Assembly: GCF_900215245.1 (NCBI RefSeq)
Contig: NZ_LT907842.1
Location: forward strand, 6,262,001-6,326,000
Direction of reading: 5' to 3'
Length of the DNA stretch: 64,000 bases
From: Pseudomonas fluorescens
Lineage (GTDB): Bacteria > Pseudomonadota > Gammaproteobacteria > Pseudomonadales > Pseudomonadaceae
Positions within the stretch are counted from its first letter, which is position 1, and every line of letters begins with the position of its first letter. Position numbers and translations under genes: made by a program. Under the pieces are notes generated by a model. It saw only the letters and a list, made by a program, of their open reading frames with translations, was not told where the DNA came from and did no database searches. Positions 48,793-56,678 of the stretch are shown here, one piece after another.

Positions 48793-49332
48793 TCAGTCCT
48801 TGGTGCCGGTCATGCTTTGCAGCACACCGTCGCGACGAATCAGCCCGTGGAACAGCGCCGCCGCCAGGTGCAGCAGCACCGTCAAGAACAATAGATAGGC
48901 GAGATAGCCATGGGCTTTGCGCAACAGCGCAAACAACGGCGCATTGGCGCCCATCAGCGCCGGCAGTTGCACCGAACTGCTGAGCATCACCGGGTCACCC
49001 GCCGCCGAAATCATCGCCCAGCCCAGCACCGGCAGCACCAGCATCAATGCGTACAGCAGCACATGCGAAGCCTTGGCGGCCAGCACTTGCCATAACGGCA
49101 AATCGACCGGTAGCGGCGGTTGCCGGGTGGAAAAGCGCACCACCAAGCGCACGATCACCAACGCCAGAATCGCGATACCCAGCGGCTTGTGCAGGTGAAT
49201 CAGCCACTCATGGCGCTCCGACACCGACGCGGCCATACCCGCGCCGATAAACAACATGGCGATGATCATCAGTGCCATGAGCCAATGCAGCAGGCGGGCC
49301 AGCGGCGCGAAAAACCGTGGTTGAACATTCAT
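48793..49332 (-). CDS. Cytochrome b (b561 family)
   Basis: 179 residues, four membrane helices with histidines for two hemes (ARLLHWLMALMII in TM1, WLIHLHKPLGIAILALVIVR in TM2, HGYLAYLLFLTVLLHLAAALFHGLIRRD in TM4, split). It overlaps the catalase gene by four bases. In this pair the cytochrome probably passes quinol electrons to the membrane-anchored catalase-like peroxidase. Confidence 0.9.
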   Translation of the reverse strand: MNVQPRFFAPLARLLHWLMALMIIAMLFIGAGMAASVSERHEWLIHLHKPLGIAILALVIVRLVVRFSTRQPPLPVDLPLWQVLAAKASHVLLYALMLVLPVLGWAMISAAGDPVMLSSSVQLPALMGANAPLFALLRKAHGYLAYLLFLTVLLHLAAALFHGLIRRDGVLQSMTGTKD

Positions 49333-50411
49333 GGCTTCGACTCCAGAGGGGCGCTGTGCAAGGGGCTGACTTCACCGGCGCGGCGCAGGTACGAACTGGC
49401 ATAAGCAGCCGAACGTGCGGCCAGCAGCGGGTCGTTGGAGGCTTGGATACCGCTGGGCAAAATCAGCGGGTCAAAGTTGATATCACGGCAATCACCGTCC
49501 GCTTGCGGCTGGCTGCTTTGCAGGACCAGCGAGCCGGCGTTGAGTACCTTGTGTTCGCCGGCCCAGGGTTTGCTCGCATCGTCCAAGGGGTCGCCGGGGT
49601 TGGCCAGGGTCATATTCAACTGCCAGCGCAACGGGCCCGACGCAAGGCGCTGCACCAGGTCTTTTTCCAGGAAATCGCTGCCCGACGGCGCGGTATCACC
49701 CGGCGCATCCTGGCTCTGTGGCACAACGCCCCAACGTACCGCCTGGCGCTTGCCGTCGGCGCCCACCAGGTAAAACGTATTGATGCCGTTATAGGTTTCA
49801 GTCGCGTAACTTGCCGATGGCCTGGCGGTCTTTACCCATGCCAGGAACGGCGCTGCCTCCGGGTGCGCGGCAAAAAACGCCGGCATGCTCGCCGGGTTCG
49901 GCTTGCCGGTCGCCGGGTCTGGCGCACCGGCCTTGAGCATCTGGTAGAACGCCTCAGGCGTGCCGACCGGGAACACCGGCATGCTGTTCATCCCCGTGCG
50001 CCATTGCTGGCCGTTGGCCTGGCTGAATTGCAGCGCGAAGCTGCGGATCGGCACACTGCTGTCCGGCGCATAGGGGTTGCCGCTGGGCAAGGCAAATCGA
50101 CCAATCACCGGGGTTTTAGCCGCGCTGAACACCTGTGCGCTGGAGTACCCGCGCGCCTCTGTACTGCTCTCGAAGTAACCGGCTACACACACGCCCTTGG
50201 CATGGTTACGCCGGAAGCCCGGGTGCACACCGTTATTGGCTTCCAGAGCATTGACCAGGGTTTTGGGGCGCAGGCGCTGTGGGTCAAGCGTGCCGTTGAC
50301 GTAGGCAAACGCCCCAGCAACAACGGCAACCACGGCACCGATACCGGCGAGCCGCGCGATCAGGCTCGCGGTACTCAAGGGAGGACGGGGCGGTGATGAG
50401 TGATCTACCAT
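49329..50411 (-). CDS. Membrane-anchored catalase-family peroxidase (SrpA-like)
   Basis: 360 residues from the ATG at 50411 (MVDHSSPPRP). One N-terminal membrane anchor (ARLAGIGAVVAVVAGAFAYVNG) then a minimal catalase core: distal His in FRRNHAKGVCVAGYF, PIRSFALQF, and the heme-ligand-like RSAAYASSYLRR (R-x-x-x-Y) near the C-terminus. It lacks the large wrapping and flavodoxin-like domains of full catalases. Preceded by an ECF-type promoter identical in layout to that of the sigma gene at 54436. Confidence 0.9.
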   Translation of the reverse strand: MVDHSSPPRPPLSTASLIARLAGIGAVVAVVAGAFAYVNGTLDPQRLRPKTLVNALEANNGVHPGFRRNHAKGVCVAGYFESSTEARGYSSAQVFSAAKTPVIGRFALPSGNPYAPDSSVPIRSFALQFSQANGQQWRTGMNSMPVFPVGTPEAFYQMLKAGAPDPATGKPNPASMPAFFAAHPEAAPFLAWVKTARPSASYATETYNGINTFYLVGADGKRQAVRWGVVPQSQDAPGDTAPSGSDFLEKDLVQRLASGPLRWQLNMTLANPGDPLDDASKPWAGEHKVLNAGSLVLQSSQPQADGDCRDINFDPLILPSGIQASNDPLLAARSAAYASSYLRRAGEVSPLHSAPLESKP

Positions 50412-50451
50412 GAAGAACTCCAGGGCGCATGGCCGCAAGGAAAATGAACTA

Positions 50452-50480
50452 TGAGACGAACCTCACATAGGTCTATTCCC
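50452..50480 (-). promoter_or_regulatory. ECF-sigma promoter of the catalase-cytochrome b operon
   Basis: On the minus strand: GGGAATA (from 50480), 15 bases, CGTCTCA (to 50452), about 40 bases before the catalase start. The GGAATA-N15-CGTCT pattern recurs upstream of the ECF sigma gene with the same spacing. Confidence 0.82.
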
Positions 50481-50532
50481 TTTTCACTGTAGTTTTTTTC
50501 TGAACAGATACGCCGCCGAGTCGATTTTCCTT

Positions 50533-51297
50533 CTACGTGGGGTTAAACACTGCCGGACGTTTGCAGAGAAACGCCTGCATCCCCTCCTGCTGATCAGGCG
50601 TGGCAAACAGGCCATGAAACAGCCGACGCTCCACACGCACGCCGTCGTGCAAGCCCACCTCAAGGGATTGTTCAACGGCCTCTCGCGCCGCCCGGGTGGC
50701 TGTCCGGGAGAACCCGGCAATCTGCGCAGCCACTGCCAATGTCTGCTCCATCAGAATTGCCGCCGGGAACACACGGGACACCAACCCAGCTTGATCGGCC
50801 TCTTGGGCAGTCATTGGCCGACCAGTCAACACCAGGTCCATGGCCTTGGCCTTACCGATCAGCCCTGTCAACCGCTGGGTCGCCCCCATCCCCGGAATCA
50901 CACCCAACTTGATTTCCGGCTGCGCAAAGGTCGCCGTATCGGTGGCGAAAATCATGTCGCACATCAGCGCGAGTTCACAGCCACCGCCAAATGCGTAACC
51001 CGCTACTGCGGCGATCGTTGGCGTGCGCAGACGCGTAAAGGCTTCCCAGCCGACGAAGTAATCCTCGTTGAGCATGTCCAGGTAAGACTTGCCGCTCATC
51101 TCTTTGATATCGGCCCCTGCAGCGAAATAGTCCGCACTGCCGGTGATGACAAAACAGCCGACCTGAGGGTCACGATCCAAAGCATCCAGGCTGCTGACCA
51201 ACTCCGTCATCAGCGCCGAATTCAGCGCATTCTTGACGTGCGGACGGTTGAGCCTGACCAGGACTACCCGACCATGACGTTCCACTAATACGTGCAT
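50533..51297 (-). CDS. Enoyl-CoA hydratase/isomerase family protein
   Basis: 254 residues. The ATG at 51297 follows a strong GAGGAGG site. Both catalytic Glu regions are kept: AGYAFGGGCELALMCDMIF and FAQPEIKLGVIPGMGATQRL, so true hydratase activity is plausible. Oxyanion loop SADYFAAGADIKEM. It is last of a three-gene minus-strand cassette with the membrane reductase and adenylation enzyme upstream (gap 42 bases). Substrate unknown. Confidence 0.88.
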   Translation of the reverse strand: MHVLVERHGRVVLVRLNRPHVKNALNSALMTELVSSLDALDRDPQVGCFVITGSADYFAAGADIKEMSGKSYLDMLNEDYFVGWEAFTRLRTPTIAAVAGYAFGGGCELALMCDMIFATDTATFAQPEIKLGVIPGMGATQRLTGLIGKAKAMDLVLTGRPMTAQEADQAGLVSRVFPAAILMEQTLAVAAQIAGFSRTATRAAREAVEQSLEVGLHDGVRVERRLFHGLFATPDQQEGMQAFLCKRPAVFNPT

Positions 51298-51339
51298 AAA
51301 CACCTCCTCTGATTGATGTTGTCACCCACTGACGCGACC

Positions 51340-52638
51340 TCAGGAATCCCAGATCGCGCCATAAGCGGGTATGCCTCGCGCTTCCATCTCGTGCACCACA
51401 CGCTGAGTCAAGGCCTGGTTTGCAATACAGATCACGGCTTCTGCACCTACGGTTTGCACCGAGCCATAAGCCAGTTGCACCAAGTCCGGTTTACCGCGCT
51501 CGTCGGTGTCCCAGATCAATGCGCCGGGCTGGGCGCGCAGGATTTCGTCGACCAACTCATCGCCGTAGGTCTTCCTCGGGCTGCGGGTAGACCAGATCAA
51601 CTGGATCGGCACCTGAGCTGCAAGCAAATGCGGCATGACCGGCCCGATGCCGCTCCCGGTGGCGATATACACCACTGACTTGAACAGGGTTTCCACATTG
51701 GCAACGCCAGCCGTAGTGATGCCCTTGACCCATACGTGGCTGGGCAAGTCCTCAATGAAACGCCCGGTCCAATCTCCGGCTCTGGAAATGATCAGGCGAA
51801 ACCCCGCTTCGCCTGGCGCAGGAATATTCGCAAATGAGTGCCACTCCAGCAGTGGGTTTCGGCTGATCGCGGTGGATGAACCTGCGAAAGGCGTGGTGTG
51901 GCTGAAACGGGTAAGGACCGCATGCGTCGAAGGCCTCGTTTGTTTAATGGCCACCTTACGCAGACGCAACCAAGGCGACGCAATACTCAGCGTCAGCAGC
52001 ACCAGCACCCAGAACGACCCACTGTGCGACAAGGGCGTTGAGGCTTCGATGGACGCCAGTAACGTCAGCCCCCAGAACAGCAGCAGTGCGCCCCAACCGG
52101 CGAACCGATGGACCCGCTCGAAGCCATTGTGAAACCGGCCACGAATCCAGGGCAGCGCCATGACCACGATCAACATCAACAGGCCGAGCAGCACGCTGCT
52201 GAGCCACAACCAGGCTGACGAAACGCTGCCGGGCTGCTGCAGATGGCGCGCGACCTGAACACCGACCATGGCCGCAAACCAGCCGGTAGCCGCCACCGCT
52301 GCGCCACTGTGCAGCCCCCCAAAGTGGTAGACCTTGGCCGCGCTGCGCCGCACACGTAGCGGCCATGCGAGCGGAACGCGGGTCGCCAGCCAGAACAGTG
52401 CGTTGATCAGATATTGCTGGCGAATCAGAATGGCAACCGACAGGTTGATCAACACCATGCCCGAGAGCGTTTCAACTGTGATGGTGTGAACGTCGACAAC
52501 CATCAGCACACACGCTGCGTTACCCAGCAGCACCACTGCCATCAGGCGGTTGTAGTAAGAAAACATCGGCAGTGACGTCCAGCGGCGCCATAACGCCGGC
52601 TTGGGCGGTACGACAGTACGGGTCAGCGCATCAATCAT
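51340..52638 (-). CDS. TmpA-like integral membrane flavoprotein oxidoreductase
   Basis: 432 residues. Six or so membrane helices (first at about 32-50, last at 208-223) carry histidines in HFGGLH (105-110) and ERVHRF (174-179). A cytosolic ferredoxin-reductase-like module follows, with EWHSFANIP (265-273, flavin-binding HPFT-like), GEAGFRLII, and IATGSGIGPV (325-334), the NAD(P)-binding loop. It resembles the fungal TmpA/TmpB membrane reductase family and, more distantly, ferric reductases. Start overlaps the adenylation enzyme's stop by 8 bases, so the two are coupled. Function in bacteria not known to me. Confidence 0.75.
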   Translation of the reverse strand: MIDALTRTVVPPKPALWRRWTSLPMFSYYNRLMAVVLLGNAACVLMVVDVHTITVETLSGMVLINLSVAILIRQQYLINALFWLATRVPLAWPLRVRRSAAKVYHFGGLHSGAAVAATGWFAAMVGVQVARHLQQPGSVSSAWLWLSSVLLGLLMLIVVMALPWIRGRFHNGFERVHRFAGWGALLLFWGLTLLASIEASTPLSHSGSFWVLVLLTLSIASPWLRLRKVAIKQTRPSTHAVLTRFSHTTPFAGSSTAISRNPLLEWHSFANIPAPGEAGFRLIISRAGDWTGRFIEDLPSHVWVKGITTAGVANVETLFKSVVYIATGSGIGPVMPHLLAAQVPIQLIWSTRSPRKTYGDELVDEILRAQPGALIWDTDERGKPDLVQLAYGSVQTVGAEAVICIANQALTQRVVHEMEARGIPAYGAIWDS

Positions 52639-54238
52639 GAGCGGCCTCCTCAGTCGCGAGCGCCAACCTTGCCACGTGCCTCTCCCGAGCCCGTTGCAGT
52701 AACACTGCCTTGTCGATTTTGCCCCTGGCGGTCAGTGGAAAATGCTCCATCGCGTAGATGGACGACGGCACACAGTAGTAGGCCAGGCGCTGCTGGCATT
52801 GGGCTCGGCAAGACTCGACGTCAGCACTGGCAGGCGAGACAAAAGCGACTAGATTGCGGCTGTCCAGTTTCAATGTGACAGCCCGTGTGCAGCCATCGCC
52901 AGCCTCCAGGGCCGTGGACACGGCATCCAATTCCACACGAAACCCGCGAACCTTTACCTGATCATCGACGCGCCCCAAGTGTTCAAGTTGCCCTTCGTCC
53001 GTCCAGCGCCCCAAGTCCCGTGTACGAAACATCATGGCATCACCGCCTATAAAGGGGTCCGGGCGGTAGCGCTCTTGGGTCAGTGCAGGATTGTTCAAGT
53101 AACCGGCCGTTACCCCTGCGCCGCCGGCCCACATTTCACCGGTTTCACCCAGCTCACACGCGCGGCCGTGTTCGTCGAGCACATACACGGTGTTATTCGG
53201 TGTCGGCTTGCCGATGGTCAATAGGGTGCCAGGCACATGCCGGTGCAAGGTATTGACGATGGTGGTTTCAGTGGGGCCGCAGCCGTTGTAGAACGTGCAG
53301 TGCTCGGCCCAATGCTCGGCAAGCGCCTGGGAGCAGGGCTCGCCCGCCACCGCAACAGTCTTGAGGTCAGGGCACTGTTCAGGGTCAAGGCTCGCCAATA
53401 TCGAGGGTGTTGCGATTAACACGTGGCACTGTGCAGCGGTTTGCGCAATGTCTTTACCACGAATCAACAAGGTCGCTCCATGCGCCAGACAACCGAGTAT
53501 TTCCCAGGCCGCCATATCAAAACCGATATTGAGGATCTGCCCCACGTTGCACCCCGGTGCCATGCCCATCCGCCCTGGCTGCGTCAGCAGGATGTTGCAC
53601 ACATTGCGGTGACTGACACAGACGCCGTTGGGCCGTCCGGTCGTGCCAGAGGTGAACAGCACGAAACACAGGTCATCGGTGTCGGCAGCGGCGAACGCCT
53701 GACGGTTGTCCTCGGTGATCCAGGGTGTTTCGGCCAGAAACGTGTCCAGGCTCAGGCAGCGATGGGCCGAAGCGGCCGGTATGCAATCGGTCAGGTTCGA
53801 CAGGGTCAGAATCACTGGGCTGGTCAACGACTCCAGCACCATGCTCAGTTGCAGCGTCGGTACGATTCTGACGTCTTGAGGAACATACGCGGCGCCGACC
53901 TTCAACACCGCCAAAAGCCCCACCAGCATGGGAATCGAACGCTCGACGAACAGTCCCACCGTATCGCCGCGTTTCACGCCCAACTCAATCAAGTGCACCG
54001 CCAAGCGATTGGCTTGACGGTTGAGTTGTTCATAGCTGATACGCTGGCCCGCCCACACTGCAGCAATCGCTTGCGGTGACAGCGCCGCTTGAAACTCGAT
54101 AGCGTGGTGCACACTGTCGTAGGCAGCCTTGGTCGACAGGCCGCACCCCCACTGCTCAAACACGACTTGCTGAGCGGCAGGCAAGTGAGCCAATGCAGTT
54201 CGGAAAAATAAACGTTTATCGGTCGGAGAACATGTCAT
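52631..54238 (-). CDS. Stand-alone NRPS-type adenylation enzyme
   Basis: 535 residues holding one adenylation domain and nothing else. Core motifs: A3 LFTSGTTGRPNG (194-205), A4 region FDMAAWE (240-246), A5 NGCGPTET (318-325), A7 FRTRDLGRW (404-412), A8 GRVDDQVKVRGFRVEL (422-437) and A10 PLTARGKIDK (501-510). The Asp in A4 is the residue that binds the alpha-amino group in NRPS domains, so an amino acid substrate is likely. No carrier, condensation or reductase domain is attached or nearby. First gene of the cassette. Confidence 0.85.
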   Translation of the reverse strand: MTCSPTDKRLFFRTALAHLPAAQQVVFEQWGCGLSTKAAYDSVHHAIEFQAALSPQAIAAVWAGQRISYEQLNRQANRLAVHLIELGVKRGDTVGLFVERSIPMLVGLLAVLKVGAAYVPQDVRIVPTLQLSMVLESLTSPVILTLSNLTDCIPAASAHRCLSLDTFLAETPWITEDNRQAFAAADTDDLCFVLFTSGTTGRPNGVCVSHRNVCNILLTQPGRMGMAPGCNVGQILNIGFDMAAWEILGCLAHGATLLIRGKDIAQTAAQCHVLIATPSILASLDPEQCPDLKTVAVAGEPCSQALAEHWAEHCTFYNGCGPTETTIVNTLHRHVPGTLLTIGKPTPNNTVYVLDEHGRACELGETGEMWAGGAGVTAGYLNNPALTQERYRPDPFIGGDAMMFRTRDLGRWTDEGQLEHLGRVDDQVKVRGFRVELDAVSTALEAGDGCTRAVTLKLDSRNLVAFVSPASADVESCRAQCQQRLAYYCVPSSIYAMEHFPLTARGKIDKAVLLQRARERHVARLALATEEAAHD

Positions 54239-54256
54239 GCATACACCCTCATCAGT

Positions 54257-54284
54257 TAACCGCCGAAGTTGTTCCCGGCGGTTA
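54257..54284. promoter_or_regulatory. Hairpin upstream of the adenylation gene
   Basis: TAACCGCCG and its complement CGGCGGTTA (9 bp, loop 10), 19 bases upstream of the adenylation gene start. No T tract, so an operator or leader hairpin is more likely than a terminator. Confidence 0.45.
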
Positions 54285-54379
54285 CGACGATTGATTGAGG
54301 TGTGGGAGCTGTATTACAGCCCCTTCTGCATTGCAGATGATCCCTAGTTAGAACCTAAAAATTTCCCACAGCCATTGAT

Positions 54380-54406
54380 GGAATAACTCACGCTGGCTGG
54401 CGTCTT
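54380..54406 (+). promoter_or_regulatory. ECF-sigma autoregulatory promoter
   Basis: GGAATA (54380-54385), 15 bases, CGTCTT (54401-54406), 30 bases upstream of the sigma gene. Same signature and spacing as the catalase promoter. Confidence 0.8.
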
Positions 54407-54435
54407 CCTCTGCAAAACCGATCAGAATCGCAGCC

Positions 54436-54942
54436 ATGCATGAACTCGACGAACAGTTACGTGAACTCATCCCCAGAATGCGGCGGTTTGCCGTGTCACT
54501 GACGCGTAACGCCAGCAGCGCCGACGATCTGGTGCAGTCGACCCTGGAACGGGCGATCATCAGTTGGGCCGATAAACGCCTCGAAGGCGACCTTCGCGCC
54601 TGGCTGTTCTCGATCCTCTACCGGCAGTTCCTCGATACCCACCGCCGCAGTCGGCGCTATGCACGCATGCTCGAATTCTTCACCGGCCGTGACGACGCGC
54701 AGCCCTCGGTGGAGCGCACCGTGATCGCCCAATCGACCCTGCAAGCCTTCGACCGACTCACCGCCGAACAACGCGCCCTGCTGCTGTGGGTGTCGGTCGA
54801 AGGCTTAAGCTACAAGGAAGTTGCCGATATTCTGAAGGTGCCTGTGGGCACCGTTATGTCGCGCCTGTCCCGGGCGCGCCAAGCCTTGCGTCAACTCAGC
54901 GATGGCGAAATTACCAGCCCTTCCCTGCGGATACTCAAATGA
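54436..54942 (+). CDS. ECF-type RNA polymerase sigma factor
   Basis: 168 residues with regions 2 (FAVSLTRNASSADDLVQSTLERA, FSILYRQFLDTHRR) and 4 (RALLLWVSVEGLSYKEVADILKVPVGTVMSRLSRAR). ATGA overlap with the anti-sigma gene. The same promoter signature before this gene and before the catalase operon suggests it drives both, probably as an oxidative or envelope stress response. Confidence 0.93.
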   Translation: MHELDEQLRELIPRMRRFAVSLTRNASSADDLVQSTLERAIISWADKRLEGDLRAWLFSILYRQFLDTHRRSRRYARMLEFFTGRDDAQPSVERTVIAQSTLQAFDRLTAEQRALLLWVSVEGLSYKEVADILKVPVGTVMSRLSRARQALRQLSDGEITSPSLRILK

Positions 54943-55676
54943 TCAGCCTGCCCCCCAGCGAACGCGATTTGCATGCCTACGTCGACCACCAACTGTTGGA
55001 GAGCGACCGCCGCGTGCTTGAAACCTACCTGGCGGCCCATCCCGACGTCGCCGCTCAGGTACAGGCGTGGCAGCAGGATGCGCACTTGCTGCGTGCGTCA
55101 CTGAGCGGTGCCTTGCAACAACCGGCCAACCCCGACCTGGACCCGGCACTGATTCGCCAACGGATCAAGCATCAGTCCCGTCGCCACTTCGCCACCGCCG
55201 CCGTGTTGCTGATCGCCGTCAGCCTCGGCGGCGTGGCGGGTTGGCATGCGCGCGAAGCCACTCAACCGCCGATGTTGCCGATGGCCGATGCCATGCAGGC
55301 TTACCGCCTGTTTGCCCAGGACGGCATCATGCCCGCCGACTACACGACGCAGGATGGCGGCAGCATGCAGGCTTGGCTGGACCGTTATTTCAACCAGGCG
55401 CATCGCCTGCCGGACTTGAGCCCGTCCGGTTTCAAACCGGTGAGCGGGCGCCTGCTCACCACGGACCAAGGCGCGGCAGCCATGGTGCTGTACGAAGACC
55501 CGACAGGTCGCCGTATCAGCTTCTATATCCGTCCGCCGGGCCCGGACAACGGTTTCCTGCCCCGTGGCAGCCGCAGCGCCGATGGTTTGCAAGCCGAGTA
55601 CTGGTCCGGCGCCGGGTACAACTATGCGATGGTCAGCCCGGTGGATCAGCCCTCCACACCGATGTTGAAGTTCTAG
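54939..55676 (+). CDS. Anti-sigma factor (membrane)
   Basis: 245 residues from the ATG at 54939. The N-terminal cytoplasmic part (SERDLHAYVDHQLLESDRRVLETYLAAHPDV) matches the sigma-binding helices of class anti-sigma proteins. It has no HxxxCxxC zinc motif. One membrane helix spans about 84-102 (FATAAVLLIAVSLGGVAGWH), followed by a 140-residue periplasmic domain with two conserved-looking blocks (SGFKPVSGRLLTTDQGAA, RRISFYIRPPG). Its stop overlaps that of the convergent Csu tip gene (CTAG). Confidence 0.88.
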   Translation: MISLPPSERDLHAYVDHQLLESDRRVLETYLAAHPDVAAQVQAWQQDAHLLRASLSGALQQPANPDLDPALIRQRIKHQSRRHFATAAVLLIAVSLGGVAGWHAREATQPPMLPMADAMQAYRLFAQDGIMPADYTTQDGGSMQAWLDRYFNQAHRLPDLSPSGFKPVSGRLLTTDQGAAAMVLYEDPTGRRISFYIRPPGPDNGFLPRGSRSADGLQAEYWSGAGYNYAMVSPVDQPSTPMLKF

Positions 55677-56668
55677 AAACCCACGTCCAGGACCACGTTG
55701 TCGAGATAAGTGCCGCCCGGCGGGGTGGCCTGGTCGGTGTAGATTTTCGCGTTGTAGTTGAATACCTGGCTGCCGGTGCCCAAGCCGTTGCCCGGGTTGA
55801 TCTCCGCCGAGGCGCTGGCTCGCCGCGCCGCGCCCACGCTACCCCAGCGGGTGGAGCCCGCCCCCTGGAAGATGTCATAGGCAAGCACATTACTGCCGGA
55901 CACCATCTGCCGACGGCCGCCCACGCTGACCGGGTTCTGCCCATCACTGAGCCCGACGGTATACGCACTGCCCTTGGTGCAGGCAATACTGGCCTGCCCG
56001 GTGACTGTGGCGAAGGCACTGACCACCGGGGCACTGCCGAATGCGATCGGTGGAGTGGTGATCTGGCAGTCATTGACCACGGTCATGCTGACGTTCAGCG
56101 TGGTCGTGCCGCTGTTGATCTCGCGGCCCAGGCATACCCCGCCAATGCCAATGCCCGAGCAATAATTCCAGTTCCAGAAAACGCTCAGGGTCTCGCTGTA
56201 CACACCCGCCGCCACGTTGCTGCCAAGCGTGGTGGCAAAGTACAGCGGCACTACTTTTGTGCCGGGCCCAAAGACCAGCCCCAGGGACGCGGCGATGCCG
56301 CCACTGCCGCCAAAATCGAACGCAGTACCACGTGTCATTGGAAACGACGGGGTGTTGTTGGCGTAGATCGTATAGTTGATGACATCTCCGGTCGGCCCGA
56401 CCAGGCCGCCCTGTGACGAACCGGTGATGGTCGCGTAGAAATGGTCGCTGGAAGTCAATACCGACAGCACCGCCGGGGTACAACTCAAGCCGGCGTTGGT
56501 GGTTGAGCTGGGCTGGGAGGTGGTACGCACGGTCATCGAACTCACCGACGTGCCAAAGCTGGCGGGCACGGTGGCGACCACCGAGCACACCGCCTGCACC
56601 GGCATCGACACCCCCAGGCTTGATAACAGCAGCCACACCAACAGCCATTCCTTGACCCGCACACACAC
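55673..56668 (-). CDS. Csu-type tip adhesin (two spore coat U domains)
   Basis: 331 residues with a signal peptide (VWLLLSSLGVSMPVQA). The N-terminal half resembles a receptor-like lectin domain and the C-terminal half is a typical spore coat U subunit with NDCQITTPPIAFGSAP and YLDNVVLDVGF at the end. Position at the 3' end of the operon and double length match CsuE, the pilus tip subunit. Last gene of a seven-gene operon. Confidence 0.85.
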   Translation of the reverse strand: MCVRVKEWLLVWLLLSSLGVSMPVQAVCSVVATVPASFGTSVSSMTVRTTSQPSSTTNAGLSCTPAVLSVLTSSDHFYATITGSSQGGLVGPTGDVINYTIYANNTPSFPMTRGTAFDFGGSGGIAASLGLVFGPGTKVVPLYFATTLGSNVAAGVYSETLSVFWNWNYCSGIGIGGVCLGREINSGTTTLNVSMTVVNDCQITTPPIAFGSAPVVSAFATVTGQASIACTKGSAYTVGLSDGQNPVSVGGRRQMVSGSNVLAYDIFQGAGSTRWGSVGAARRASASAEINPGNGLGTGSQVFNYNAKIYTDQATPPGGTYLDNVVLDVGF

Positions 56669-56678
56669 ACTCCTTATG

